Below, piece by piece: positions 37,166 to 50,000 of a stretch of 64,000 bases of DNA. The DNA lies in the NCBI GenBank assembly GCA_019155185.1, contig CM032816.1, positions 6,364,510 to 6,428,509 of the forward strand. Direction: 5' to 3'. Below the pieces are notes generated by a model that did not search any database, was not told where the DNA came from, and saw nothing but the letters and a program-made list of their open reading frames with translations. The stretch is from Beaufortia kweichowensis (taxonomy: Eukaryota; Chordata; Actinopteri; Cypriniformes; Gastromyzontidae). The first letter of the stretch is position 1. Each line of letters opens with the position of its first letter. The position numbers and the translations under genes were made by a program.

Positions 37166-38059
37166 TGTCCAGATATAGATCGTGACCCTCCCACTTCGTA
37201 TAGTTTCTTGCATAGAGTTCCAAGAAGGGATGACCAGAGACTGTTGTGAATTTTGACAAATGAACCAGCTCCTTATGTCGTGTGGATGCAGGAAAAGAAC
37301 TTCACGGGTAAGTCAAATGAAGTCACATTCCACAGCTGGATTAAGTCTATGGCCAAAACATTCTGCCAGAGGCATCAAGCAGCTTCTTCTTTAGCAGTGT
37401 TGTCATGGTGCCATTTTAATGATTATTATTTACTAATGTTCTAAGGCATTGATGGTTGTAGATGGAAGTAAAATGTTGTTTGTAAATGTTTATTTAGAAA
37501 ATGTTTACTGTAACCAATAGGTTAGTTACCTATTATTTATGTTTGTTCGTTTGTTTGTTGTGCTTGCAGGGTATGTAAGATTTAATGTCATGTATAGAAT
37601 TTGTTATGTTCTGCTGATAGTTTAGAGACCCCCGTGTCCTCACTGAGTGGTATCAGCCAGTGAACTCTCTGTGGTCATGCAATGAAATTGCCTCAGAAGC
37701 CTGTCATGTTGTTGTCGTCGTGTTGATGATGTGGTGTTTTCTTGCTTGTTTAAAAAAACGTTAGTTGCTAGTCATTTTTAGAAATAACCACCGAACGTCT
37801 GCAAGTGCTTAAAATGTATATCTTTGTTTTGAATGGATACATGACGACGTACGCCACCCTAACGCGAGTGAGAGACGTTGCAACCCATTTTGAAACGTGA
37901 CAGGGCGAACAAATTCGCTTGAAATAACAAATCTGTATAATGTTATTGTCTTACTCCGAATATTTGTGGTCACTTGCGCCAACTAGGATACAATTTGGTT
38001 TCCCCTTTCTTTCTCTCTTTTTTTTCAAAAAGGGGGGTCCCTATATGAGCAAGACACCG

Positions 38060-38120
38060 ATTGGTGGATGACGATTTTTTGTTTGCTCCAATAAGATCTC
38101 TCGCTGCTCTCTATTTATTG
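38060..38120 (+). promoter_or_regulatory. Candidate proximal promoter of mir-129-2
   Basis: An inverted CCAAT box (ATTGG, 38060-38064), a forward CCAAT (38088-38092) and a TATA-like TATTTATTG (from 38113) are spaced as in class II promoters. Transcription would begin near 38.14-38.15 kb, about 470 bp upstream of the hairpin. The sequence 'ccaccaagagcacttcagc' type downstream region is unspliced into the hairpin as far as can be seen. Confidence 0.45.
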
Positions 38121-38372
38121 CGAGCAGATTACAGACTGCTCTCTCCTCACCAAGAGCACTTCAGCGGCACTATCTGCTCAGTTCCTCACTAAACGACAGC
38201 ACGAACAAGCGGATGTATCGTAGTACCAACAAAATTGCAAGGCAAAAACAGAGAAGCTCAATGGTCGTTGTGTCACATGTGTGTTTTTGTTTAGATGTAA
38301 CAATCTCAGCGCGTGTTGGTAGGCAGGAGCGAGGAGAAAGACAGGGAAAATAAACTACTGGGAACGAGTGAA

Positions 38373-38393
38373 TTCAGGACCGCGGACAGCGCA
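38373..38393 (+). promoter_or_regulatory. RE1/NRSE-like element (REST site) 2
   Basis: The 21-mer has left half TTCAGGACC and right half GGACAGCGCA at the canonical spacing. It matches the RE1 consensus at 18 of 21 positions by eye (differences at positions 6, 10 and 21). It lies 230 bp upstream of the mir-129-2 hairpin and downstream of its candidate TATA-like box. Confidence 0.6.
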
Positions 38394-38620
38394 CGCAGAA
38401 TACAGGCATTTGGATGCTGGCTGCTCTGAAAGCTACCCATGCTCGTAGAATGTGAATGAGTTGGATACAGTTCAGCCACGGAAAAGGCTTCGCTGTCTCG
38501 GTTTCCCGATGGACACAATAGGATCGGGAAACAAGAGAGAGCCATGCACAAGACACCTGGATGTCACTGTTTGATGTCACGGACTTGCTGCACGCAGACT
38601 GCGATTTGTCTTTCGCGAAT

Positions 38621-38641
38621 CTTTTTGCGGTCTGGGCTTGC
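38621..38641 (+). ncRNA. mir129-2: Mature miR-129-5p
   Basis: Exact match to the conserved vertebrate 5p sequence; seed (positions 2-8) TTTTTGC. Confidence 0.95.
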
Positions 38642-38663
38642 TGTTCATAAGTATCTAGCTGGG

Positions 38664-38685
38664 AAGCCCTTACCCCAAAAAGCAT
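38664..38685 (+). ncRNA. mir129-2: Mature miR-129-2-3p
   Basis: Exact match to the conserved 3p arm of the mir-129-2 paralogue (AAGCCCTTACC start), which separates it from mir-129-1 (AAGCCCTTACCCC with A/T differences at its 3' end). Confidence 0.9.
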
Positions 38686-38757
38686 TTGCGGAAGGCGCAT
38701 TCACCGAATTTTTCATCGTACGATGCTCCATACACTCCGTGGAATAAAATACTTGCA

Positions 38758-38793
38758 TTATTATTATTTTTTATTATTATTATTATTATTATT
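38758..38793 (+). repeat. (ATT)n microsatellite
   Basis: An ATT trinucleotide run with one T-rich interruption, about 60 bp past the hairpin. Confidence 0.9.
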
Positions 38794-39272
38794 CCTGTAT
38801 AATTGTATTTCTTTTTTATAAAAAAAAAACTAATATTTTGTTGTTACCTAAATTTTGTTTCAGAAATATGTCTTCGCTGTGTATTGCGGCTCAAATGTAA
38901 AGCCGAACTTCTCTCCCGTTTACGTCCCCAAAGTCTGAGAATCCTCCCTGTCGAGAGTTATCTGGCGTCTCCATTGCCAGAATATTTGCTCTCGCTAATA
39001 CGATTACAAAAGTCACCCAAACAAAACCACAGTTCCACCAACGAGGTTCCAGTTTGCACGTGGGAAAACACAGTGGTCCATTCGGGGGAGAGAGAGAAAT
39101 GGGAGGGTGGCGGGCATCTCGTTAGTGTGCTATTCACTTAGAAGCCAAACAATGTTGAAATGACCCCACCCTGTTCGCAACAACATATAAGATGTACACC
39201 CTGTCGGACTCAGTTATATTTTACATTGATTTGCAAATTTAAATTAAAATATCAACCTATTGACAGAGTGTC

Positions 39273-39320
39273 AGTGTGTGTGTGTGTGTGTGAGGGAGAG
39301 AGAGAGTGTGTGTAAGAGAA
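39273..39320 (+). repeat. (TG)n / (AG)n compound microsatellite
   Basis: A pure TG run (39273-39292) followed by GAGAGAGAG and another short TG run. ORFs on both strands across it (39252-39534) reflect the repeat. Confidence 0.85.
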
Positions 39321-41328
39321 CACGTCAGCGTAGGTGCCCAAAGACAACAAGGTTTCACCCAACCTCCTCGCTTTCCTTTCTTTTATTCCCTTTCTTTCCC
39401 TCCTTTTTACACACTCAGGCACGCTTTCTCCCTCTCTTACACACATACACACGGTATTTTGGAAATATGACACCTCGATAAAATATGACACACCTACGCA
39501 CACCCAGGATATAACATGTAGACACATTGGGTGATAAAGTTTTTAATGCCACGCAGATCCAGTCCATTGAGAAATTCACAACAACTATAAAGTGATGTGA
39601 TCTGTCTCACTACAATGCAGAAGTATTCCTTCATAAGCAATTTCTATTTTTGCGTTACTTACGAACAGAATACAGTACATATACTTTCCTGTCCCTTGTC
39701 TTGTGTGTAAGAGTAAAGCAAATACAAATGTCCCCATTGCATGCTACAGTATTTGGCTCCAGAGTCCCTTAGTGACGACAGCCCCAAATACCTTTAGGTC
39801 AGACAAACAATAATTTAAACTCAACTTTACACATTATTCAATTATAGCAGAGGTACATTGCCTTCGATTATAAGGACATAACGATGGGAACAATTAAAAG
39901 TAAAAAAAACAACAACACAGGCCTAACTCCCTAAATGACGTAATGAAAACGAGGCCCTCAATAAACCGGGCCTATTAGGAAACTCCAACAGAACCCCATC
40001 TGACAATTTACGTAGTTTTCAGCCACTCGTGGAGTTTTACAACTGACATATCGTAGTGATGACATCAAGTAAGCAAAGGGTCTGAAAAAGTTGTCAATAC
40101 ATCATGAAAATAAATACGACGCATTGGCCAAACTTCACAAAATGTAAAAAAAGAAATCTGATTACTGATATCCATAACCTGCAGTATGAAATAATGAAAT
40201 TGCTGTTCATGTTGGGCGTGGAACACGATTTCGTGATTCACGTCATTTAGACGAAAGAAACAAGACAGCTGAGAAAGAAGGTAGATTTACAGGTGGTCTG
40301 ATGACAATCTCAATTGTTTTCCTTGAAATCTTTAAATATTATCACATATTTACCCACGTGAGTATTTCGTTAAACAGGCCTGGAAAATAACAATGTTGTA
40401 TAACCTCATGGACGAGGCTTCTAGGCAGAAAGCGTTCATTAACCCATTGATATGATTCCTCGTGACGTCTAAATATATATCAAGAAAAACATTATTTATA
40501 TTCTTTTTATGCACATCTAAAAATAATTTCAAAAGTACACGAAACGTGTTTCTATGTGCGCTGAATGGTTACGTGATGTGGCCGGGAAGGGCTTTTTATC
40601 AACACTGTGTTTATCTTTCTTTCTTGTACCCAGTCTTTTCAACATGTTCATCAAAATGCGTTATGCCTTCTCAAAGATAACGTCGCATTCATGTCCAACT
40701 GTGTGTTTTTGTGTATGTACACAGGGAAGGCGCAATGAACAACTCGAGCTGTCACCCAACTTTCCCCATCAGTCCGCGCGCGCTCCCGCGGTCTCAGTCC
40801 ACCTTCTTCGATGTGACGTCATTGTAAGTTTGCCTCTTTGAGTTGTCTCATTCATTTTTTCTCTCACCTCGCCCCTTTGCAAGGCGGAGTTGCGATTTGT
40901 AACTGCTACAGGTACACGCTTTTTGTGTTTCTCTACATTACAAGGTTTGGACTGTTGAAGGTTAGGCCATTGTTACTGTTCCTATCCAATTCGACGTTCA
41001 GTGTTAGATTCAACAGTTACAGATGTAGATTACTTACGTAACTTACGAAGGTGGGTGTGGCGCCTTGTGTACAAAGACCTGTGTTCAGGTGTGTGTGGAG
41101 AACAGGCCTACGATCACTTTTTTATGTCTTTCTTTGTTTTAGGAGTGATAAATAAATCCTAATCCTAAAGTCTTGCTAGGAAATTATATACATACTTGTT
41201 ATAGACTTGCTTGAGAAAAAATGTTTTTCTTATTTTGAATTAGATTACTGTTCTGCTAACAATTGGATAATGCAGACACACTTGTAAGAATAATTACACT
41301 TGATACATTCAGAGACACAGGGTCAAAT

Positions 41329-41330
<2 letters not shown>
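39321..41330. other. Non-coding interval downstream of mir-129-2
   Basis: No gene is supported. 40.45-40.9 kb has moderately complex, CG-containing sequence and short ORFs without domains. Confidence 0.4.

Positions 41331-41383
<53 letters not shown>
41331..41383 (+). repeat. (AC)n microsatellite
   Basis: An uninterrupted AC dinucleotide run of about 50 bases. Confidence 0.95.
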
Positions 41384-41387
<4 letters not shown>

Positions 41388-42671
41388 TACTAATGTTATA
41401 ATGTAAATGATTATGAAGATGGGTTTAAAATGTTGTTTTAGAGTTGTTGTTTTGCATTATTGCTAGAAAAGCACAACTTGAAGCCAGTTTTAATTATGCT
41501 TTCAAGCATGCTTTTGAGTTGCTCTCACTGCATGCTTTTTCTTTTATTGCACAGACATGTACTGGAAGTCCTCTGTGAAATGGCTGCAGCTTATGGGGAG
41601 GTTGTAAGAGAGCAGCTTTTGGACTTCAAAATATAAAAAGCACATGTGTGATAAATTTGTTGTTTGCATTATCCTAGCCAATAATTTCAGTTTTCTATAT
41701 GGAGTTCATTATAGCATGTGACTATAGTTTAAAATGTAGTAAGTAAATCATTTTAGTGTATGTTTTTCATAGAAATAAAAAGCTTGTCATGAGTATTTAT
41801 TAGTCAAAGAAGAAAGGAAAATATTATTGCAGACTAGACGTTACGTGAGTGTCTAAAAAACAAAAATTTAGCCAAGTTTCTTTCCCTTTTAAAAGAATTA
41901 GTGCCACAACTTGTATGATTTGTTACTTAACACATTGGTATTTAACTTTTCAAGAGAAATTAAACAGCAAGTTTAACTAACAAACAGTCAGAAACAGAGT
42001 TTTTTAAAATGTGAATTAAAACTAAACTAGATTACTTAAAAATCATGAATGCTGTTTTGTCTACCTGCAGTCATGAGTCATTTGACATTATATGATATTT
42101 TTAGTAGAGACAGAGATGGACTGTGACACCGGCTACACTTTTATTTAAACATCTACTTATTATGGACTTTTAACACATCAGAAAACAAATAACTAAGCAA
42201 ATAAAAAAATATTTTTGACTTCATTGTCAAAATTTACAACATGTATATATCTAACAGGTAAATGTATTGTTTTTCACCTGTGCTATGAGATTACTGAAGG
42301 AAAGACCACACAATACAATCTCACAAGGACAACATAAATTGAAAATGATCTACTATATATTTTAATGTTATGAGGTTTTGATTTCTCTCAGACACCCATA
42401 AATTCAAAGAGATTAAACATTGTTTAACATTAAAATGTTTAACTATTGACAACCACATTTAAGATTAGGCTGAAAAAATGAAGGCAAAAACAGCATATCT
42501 GTAAAGGATAAAGAACAAGCTGAATTTAGGAATCTTGTTTTTTGCAGTTATTTAACCGCTCAGATGTACAACATTAAACACATTAGGGTAAACTTTTTAT
42601 TCAAGAACACTGTTTTGGTATGTAATTCGTTTAACCTCTTTTTTGTCCTCTGCTTATCATTGTCTGGTCTC

Positions 42672-42893
42672 TCTTAATCCTAGTCCCAGACTAAAATGCA
42701 TGTTTGAGCTTTCTTAACTGAAAACAACTTGCACTGACACATCCTAAAATATATCAGTGCCATTGCTTTGTCTCAAGATTCACACCAGTAATGTTTTTTT
42801 TGTAAGGCATGTTTGTAAAAACTACTTAAATGTGTTAATTTAACTAAGGCCTAGTCCTGGATTAATCTAAACCCTGTCTGGGAAACTGCCCCA
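42672..42893 (+). repeat. Cyprinid interspersed repeat ('cctagtcctggattaatcta' type)
   Basis: It contains 'tcctagtcccagactaaaatg', 'aacttgcactgacacatcc', 'tatcagtgccattg', 'ttgtctcaagattcacacca', 'aaggcatgtttgtaaaa', 'actaaggcctagtcctgg' and 'aaccctgtctgggaaactgc'. The right end is inverse-related to the left, as in a non-autonomous DNA element. The left end looks truncated. Confidence 0.75.
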
Positions 42894-43194
42894 AAATCCT
42901 CACATGCATTTCATGATAACCAATCACCACACCTAATATTTTTTGGTGCAGAATTTTTACCATCCTAAAAACTCAGTGCTTCTTCCTAAATTGTCTGCAA
43001 CATCAGTAAATTTACACCAAAACCTTTAACTGTTCGAGCCCACAGAAACATGTCCATCTTGTCTTCTATAACAAATAATCATTAAAAAAAGGTGCACAGG
43101 AATGATGACATCATAGAAAAAAAGTACGAATTTTTTTCCTGCTGTTTATTTCATTCTTTTTACTTTCCTAACATTCCCTCCATCCATGCATAGA

Positions 43195-43224
43195 TGAGTC
43201 AGGGAAGGTGTGAGAGATGAGTCA
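43195..43224 (+). promoter_or_regulatory. Paired AP-1 motifs
   Basis: Two TGAGTCA sites (43195-43201 and 43218-43224), both within 'gatgagtcag', 23 bp apart. Confidence 0.4.
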
Positions 43225-44157
43225 GTTATGGGCGGAGGTTTAGGGGATGGGGCGCATCCTTTTATACTTATGAGGGTGGTCCCGTAACAAAAATATGTTA
43301 TGACCTTCTGCCGAAGAAACACTTTTTCACACATTCACTTACATAGAAAATAATCTGATCACTTCCATGTCTAGCTCACATTACTTGATGCAACTTTTTG
43401 CTTTTGAGTAATATCAAATGTCAGATTGATTACTGTGGTTAAACAAGATGTTTGTCTGAGAGTACAATTTATTTAGCTGTCAATTATCTTCAGAATATGT
43501 TCAGAATAAACAACAATAACAGCACAGGAATATGACTCTTTATCCAAAGGTGAAGCTACAATCTATTCATATTGGGCTCTCACTGAAACATGTCTTACTA
43601 TAGTAAAACCTCTGTTTTGATTTTCCAGCTTTTGGTCAAATAGCTTTTAAAATAAATGAGTTGCAAAAATGAATTAGGAAAATACAAGTAACTAAGGATT
43701 GTAATTTGTACCATTAATGGATGTGGTGTTATAACTTTGTTTAATGTTAAAACAGAGCAATCGAAAATATAATGCAATACAATAATATCAATTACAACTA
43801 CACAAAAATATAAACTAAGTATTAAATAACATCACTAAATATTGTTGTTTAAATGAACAATTTTGGCATTAATAGATTTGTTAAAGATTGCAGATGTTGT
43901 GTAAGTGTGTGTGTGGGTGTGTGTTTGCTTCTGTGTGCATGCATGTCTCACATGTTTAGTAAAATGTCTTGAAAAATGTTTGCATGCTTAATTTGCAGGA
44001 AATCTGCTAATGACAGAAGGTCCAGAAAAAGGTGAAATGTGACGATGAACTGAGAACGTTCCTCAGGGAGGGAGGAAGACACAGATGGAAAGTGACAAAT
44101 AGAACGTTCAACAATACAAAAGGTATCAACCAACACCCGTCTGAATCCACACATAAC

Positions 44158-44484
44158 ATGGGTGTGGCCCGTACTAAAATAATTTATAATGAAAAACTTA
44201 CTTTTTGTCTCCTTACATCCTCATACATGTTCTGTTCTCTGGTTTTAATGGGTGAAACTCAGTGCTCTGCAAATCTTAACTGCTTTAAAGATGTAATTCA
44301 AGATCACATCCACAATATTTTTACCAAAATGCTACAGCTACAGTTGAAATTAAAAACAGTAATTAAGACCACAGTGAATGAAATGAAAGGAAACAACATT
44401 ACAGTCAGTTTATTACAGCATGTGTGTTATGCCATAAAATCACATTTTAAAAATGTAAATAGCTCTTTCTTCGTTAAAATATGA
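44158..44484 (+). CDS. Candidate small secreted helical protein (108 aa), unproven
   Basis: A single open frame from an ATG with a strong context (AACATGG) to TGA. Residues 1-13 are polar/basic (MGVARTKIIYNEK), 14-31 hydrophobic (LTFCLLTSSYMFCSLVLM), then GETQCSA, a plausible signal-peptidase region. The remainder has an amphipathic pattern (CFKDVIQDHIHNIFTKML, then QLQLKLKTVIKTTVNEM), a later Cys (QHVCYAI), and two N-glycosylation sequons (NIT, NSS). That layout resembles a small helix-bundle cytokine or hormone, but no family was recognised. The surrounding DNA is AT-rich and otherwise non-coding, and codon use is AT-biased, so chance is a real possibility. The frame is also open upstream to 44032. 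No splice sites are needed. Confidence 0.25.
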   Translation: MGVARTKIIYNEKLTFCLLTSSYMFCSLVLMGETQCSANLNCFKDVIQDHIHNIFTKMLQLQLKLKTVIKTTVNEMKGNNITVSLLQHVCYAIKSHFKNVNSSFFVKI

Positions 44485-45680
44485 AGCGATCTTGACCTGT
44501 TAATAATAAGAGGAAAGATCCCTACATGTGTTTAAAGAAGAAGAAAAGGTTTTTAGGTGGCCACTAATCCCTAAAGAACAATGTAGAAGTGACAGGTCAG
44601 GTTTAACAGAGACGTGGTAAAAGTACAAGCTCCACCGGCACAGAGATCTGAACGAGGTAGAGAAATAAACACTGTTAACAATATTATTGCTGAATACAGT
44701 CTAAATATAGTTTATATAAATTTACTTTCAGCAAAGATTTTTCTCTATCAAATATTTTCATTATTAATATGTTTTAATCAGTTTAATATATTATAAAAAG
44801 CAGAGAGGGATGTATTCAGAACAAAGTCACACGTTGGCTAAACAAATACATTATTTAAAAGTTATATAAATTATGTTTTTAAATGTAAAGAATATAAACA
44901 TTTTGTCCCAAAACCATTTTAATATTAATTTGTTATCCATATGAACTGATAAATCAATTGAACCAAATATGAGAAGAATATTAAATTGTATTATAGCTAA
45001 AGTGTAAATAAAAGTGTTTAAAGTGTCAAATAAGAGACTTAAACTAGTTTAATAGTAATTATGTGGTGAATTGTAGTAAAAGTAAATTTATCTGCAGTGT
45101 TACTCAGTTTCACCTCAGACTTTAGACTTTGCATTAATACGCACACATAAGCCATCACACATGTTTCAAGGTGTTTTGTAAGCTGCGTTTACTGTTTCTT
45201 CTTTTTGTTTATCTAAAGATATATCTAGAGAAAGCGAGACTGAGCAGAAAACAGACGTATAACCACATACAAGACGATACGTAATGTACTGACCTTAGAG
45301 GGTTGTGGGCTACCGGAGAGACTTACGAATAGCAAAGCTATTAAAGCTATAGATAATATATATATGCTGTATACTATATATAATATCAGAGTTTTTGCTG
45401 TGTTTTAGGTTTAATATTCTTTGAGATATATTTGATTGTCATTAGGTAAGGTTTCCTATACTGTTGGAATTATAAGTATATGAAACGCTTATTGTAAAAT
45501 TAAATTCTTTTTATTCTTTGATATTGTTTGATTTGATATTGATGACTTTGGAGACGATTTACTGTTTCTAGTCAGACCTTCAGTATGACAACAGAGAGGA
45601 TATAAAGTGGTCTCAGGAATCATCATAGTGACGTAGTTTAGACTTTCATGAGCAGCTACAGTATTACATTGTGCAGGCAA
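44485..45680. other. AT-rich non-coding interval
   Basis: No gene, strong promoter or repeat was recognised. Splice-like words occur but give no coherent exon. Confidence 0.4.
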
Positions 45681-47080
45681 AATGTGTGTGTGTGTGTGTA
45701 GATACTTACATATGAAATGTTAAAGCAAGATGTGTTGTTTTGTGCACAGTTTGTGTGCACATGTTTGCACATAAGAAATGCACGGGAAGTGTGTGTGTGA
45801 GGATTCTTAATAATATAATTATATATAATTATATTGTCTGTGTGTGTTTAGACCACGTTTGTGTAGTAATCTGTGTAAATGTATGCAAAATGTACATACA
45901 TTATTTGTGAGTGTGTATGTTAATGAATATGATTGTGACTGAAAGTTGGGTTTGTTTTAAAAGTATTACGTGAGATTGAATGTGTGTGTTTGTGTGGCTT
46001 TTGTGTAGAAATTTGTATCTACATTTTATTGTGTGTCTGGATGCTTTGTAGAATTATCTCAAACAACAGTATGTGTAAAAAACATCAAATATATGTTTAT
46101 GTGTGTGTTACAGTGTGCGTTTAATAAATGCTAAGGATGACGAGTGTGAAGGGATGGGTGTTGTGTGTGTGTGTGTTGGCACATGTACGTACCAGGAATC
46201 ATTTTAAGAGGAAGTGTATGTGTGTGTGTGTGAAAGTTTGTGCATGACCAGAAAAAACTTATAGCATAATTTATCATGTTTTTGTGTGTGTGTACCTTTC
46301 TAATAAGAAAAAATATACTTACTTATTTTTATTTTTAAGTATAAATGTATGAATATGTGTGAATAAACATTAATGCAAGTCTGAATGTGCGTTTGTCTTG
46401 TAAGTTGTACAGACAATATAAGCATAATTTTGTGAAACATAAACTTTTACATACCAGAAGGAAAGCTTAGGGGATGTGTGTGTAAGTATTAGTGTATGTC
46501 AAAATGCTTTGCATGAACATTTTAATCTGTGGCTGTGTGTCTTTGTTAAAGCCGTTATGTAGAATTCATCCACATATATGTATAGGTGAGCGTATGTCTG
46601 TGTGTGCGAGTGTGTTGTTAACCTGCAAGAATATGCAGGGACTGTGTGTATTTGTATATGTTGTGTGTCAGAAAACTTTGTATCATTACAAAAGCATAAA
46701 AATATGAACATTTATACGTATAGGTGTGTGTGTAAATGCGTCCTGACATCCTTTTTAAGGGATGTGTGTTGTTTTTGGCAATTGTACAAACTTGGAAATG
46801 TGTTTGTGTGTGTGTGTGTGTACATTTACATACCTCTGAAAATGCACAGTGTAGTGTTTTAGTGTACGTATATGTTGAAGGGCTTTATATAGTTATTTAC
46901 AGGTTTGTGTGTGTAGAACCATGTGTATGAATGCGCACATGAGTATATAAGTGTGAGTGTATGTGGATGTGCCAAGAAGTCTGTGTATGAATGTATGCAC
47001 ACATGTAAATGTGTGTGTTTGTGAGAGTGTGTGTGTTAATGCATCTATGGCTGGCAGGTCGTGCGTATGAGTTTAGAGAG
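45680..47080 (+). repeat. TG-rich degenerate repeat tract
   Basis: About 1.4 kb is dominated by TGTGTG runs (for example 45682-45697, 46162-46175, 46806-46820) separated by AT-rich spacers with recurring 'tgtgtaaatg', 'tgaatgtgtg' and 'gtgtatg' words. Strand asymmetry is strong (G/T on the plus strand). ORFs on both strands here are compositional. Confidence 0.7.
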
Positions 47081-50000
47081 AGAGAGACAGCAGAATAAAT
47101 GGGATAAATAACGTCACATGCAACATGTAATTTCACATAGAAAGCGTTGTACATTCTGAAATAATTTAGATCAATTTAGATCTGTTATTTAAAATAACTC
47201 TAAGGTCTAGGTTTGGGTTCAAATTAAGAGTACTGTATATATAAGGTAAATTATATTTTGAGGGATCAATGTCTGTTTAAGAACTGATGACTAAAAAAAG
47301 AAAGGAAATACAGAATGTACTTTACAAACAAATTTGTCAAACTTAAGCTTCCCTAATTTTACAAAATGTACCCTGAATATTTTCTAAGCGTTTATTTTAA
47401 TCTAAAATACTATATAATGTAGGTTTACCTGTTCACTGCACTTTTCTACTAGGACAATATACTGATTTAGTCAAATTATATGTTGTATATTTTAAAAATG
47501 TTGTATACCTATGAATGTTGAAAAACAAGATAATGAGGACTGATTTGACAAATGTCTGTTTTATATTAACTGATATCTACACAGACGTATGTTTATGAAA
47601 AATATAAAAATAACAGACAGGGATGTACGTGGACATTTTGATGTTCATAAAAAGCATGACACTGACTGTGGTTATATCTGTGTGTGCACGTGTGTAAGCG
47701 TGTGCCATGCTGCTTTGGTTTTTTTTTTTTTTAAAGAAAATAATTTAAAAACACACCCTAAATCAAATATTAATTTGTCTCTTAATGTTATTTGTAATAA
47801 TCCCTGTTGTTATATGATATCATAAATCTTCACCTGTTCTTGAATACTTTGTCTCTTAGAGTACGTCTTGTGTGAAAAGGCCTCAGTCGTGAGAATGCAG
47901 AGTTCCTGAGGTCAGGCTTCTGAACCAGGACATTCACATGAGACTGAGAAAAATAAAAGGTACCTGTAATTCTCACAGTGTCTGTTTTAAATCATATAAT
48001 GTGGCCACTGACCTGCATCACACTGGCTTACTAATGTATCTCTCAGTAAATTATGTAAAGGAGATTAGACTGACATTAAATTTATAAATGAAATATAAAT
48101 TGATGGATGAAAATGTTAGATTTTCTAAAATGAAGTGTGCTTATAGTTATGATAACAACCTGGAATATATATTAGCAAACTATGATTTCCTTGCTGCTAT
48201 TTATTGTATAAAGTAACATTTTTAGATAATACATAAATGATGCAAAAAACAGATGATATGATTTTTTGGAAAAAATATACTAATCTACTTTTTATGTTTT
48301 TACAGGATAAAAGTCCAGGAAACTTACTTTGGAATAATACCATAGGATTGTCATGTGCTCAAGATCAACGTCAAGACAACGTCTTTTCATGAACTTTACT
48401 CCTGTTAATGGAAATTCAGCAAGTTTATTTCTTTATAGGAGCAAGATAACACTCTCAGGTATTTAAAATCTATGTTTGTAAAGGTTTTTCTGGTATAAGC
48501 TGGACATTGCTATTGTTGTCATTTCCAAACGTTTCGGACTATTCGTACTTCTGTCACGTGTGCGTTAAGAGATAACAGACGTATAGAGAATTAGACACGT
48601 GGTAACAGACAGAGGTAAAAATCGTAGTATATGAAGTATATGAAAAATACAAGTGTTAATACGTACTCATTAAGATTATATTTATGACAGAGACATTGTG
48701 TTAACACAAAGGAACATATATACGCTTGTGTTGTTCTGTTGTAATCTGCGAAAACGTAGACTAAAACGTTGTCTCATTAAAACAGATTTCTTTTAAACTT
48801 GTGTATCATTGCAAGAAATAGTCTGTAAGGATCTTAAAATGCTCTTGTTGTGAACGTGCAAATAAGAAGCGCACATGGAACTTGGGAGCACATGGAAACG
48901 TATGCTCTCGTGTGTGACTGTAAAAAACGAGAGACGTAGTCTTGATTTTTTTTAGCTTGTTGTGATTACAAATTGTCAGGGTGAAATATATCTAAACAAT
49001 ACAAATAGTTTTATGATAGTTTATATCAAATGTGTTTGAATGAAGATTAAATCAGATTTAATGCAGTGTTGGTACTGTCAGGGGTTCGCTGTCCATGTCT
49101 TGTGGTGCTGAAACGTGCGTAACTGCTGACGTCCATATAACTCAGATAAGCTTGTAACTAAATATTATAATTGAAAACAGATGTTTTTATATGTTTTGTT
49201 ACAGCATATGCATATATTTATGTATACTGTATTGTGTATGTATATTAACGTTCTAATTAAATGTTTAAGTGTACATTTTTAACTGTTGTCTTACAAAACA
49301 ATTAAAACAGGACGTGGTCCTGTGTATACAGGGTAATAAAACGTTAAGACCCCTCGGTTTAAATGTCTTATCTGAGTAATGTAGGAAAAGGGGTAACAAA
49401 AATAAAAGAATCTAAAGTCAGAGGCACTGAGCTTATTTAAAAAAAATGTAAGTGGTACGTAGGTCAGTGAGTGAGGAGGACAGAAACACAAACGTACATT
49501 AAAACAAATGTTTGGTAAAAGTAAGAGTGACTGAGAGGCTGCGTGTGTATCCGTGAGTGAGTAAGGAGTCTGAGAAAATAATGATTATACAGTATGGGTT
49601 TCAGTTTGAGTACTAGCACATGAGACAATAAGATAAAATATAATATGTATTTTACGTCAGTAATCAAAGTGTTTTAATAGAAAAGAAATATACTGTGGTT
49701 TAAACAATAAAAATAGTAGAGCACTGTGTATCATTATTTGAGCTCTGAAAGCTGTACTGTTGCTTTATCTTTTTCTGATTTGCTGTTTTTGCTAGTGATA
49801 AATATATTTATATGCTATAGTTTGTAATGAACTGTATAAAGTTTGATGAGGTTGCGATTTAAAACGTGCAATGTAGACGACATCCCATTGTAACTCTCGT
49901 GGGTGCACTTTTTCTGTGCTGTGTAATGCAGGGACACTGAGGAAAAAATATACTAATTAATTGTTTGATTCTGACAAATTGTCTTATTATTTCACTAGAT

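Larger units (their letters stand above)
38611..38697 (+). ncRNA. mir129-2: microRNA precursor mir-129-2
   Basis: The stem-loop has both known miR-129 arms. The 5' arm begins CTTTTTGCGGTCTGGGCTTG (38621-38641) and equals miR-129-5p. The 3' arm begins AAGCCCTTACCCCAAAAAGC (38664-38685) and equals the miR-129-3p form of the mir-129-2 locus. The terminal loop is 'tgttcataagtatctagctggg'-like, and the lower stem continues with 'ttcgcgaat' pairing to 'atttgcggaa'. miR-129 is a neuron-enriched vertebrate miRNA. Position on the same strand between api5 and hsd17b12 matches human MIR129-2. Start and end are the approximate hairpin base. Confidence 0.97.

Noticed and set aside
45340..45385. TATATATA runs as core promoter
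   Set aside because: Simple AT repeat without downstream exon or initiator; such runs are frequent in this AT-rich region.
46492..47154. Cys/Val-rich ORFs in the TG-rich tract
   Set aside because: Direct translation of TG repeats.
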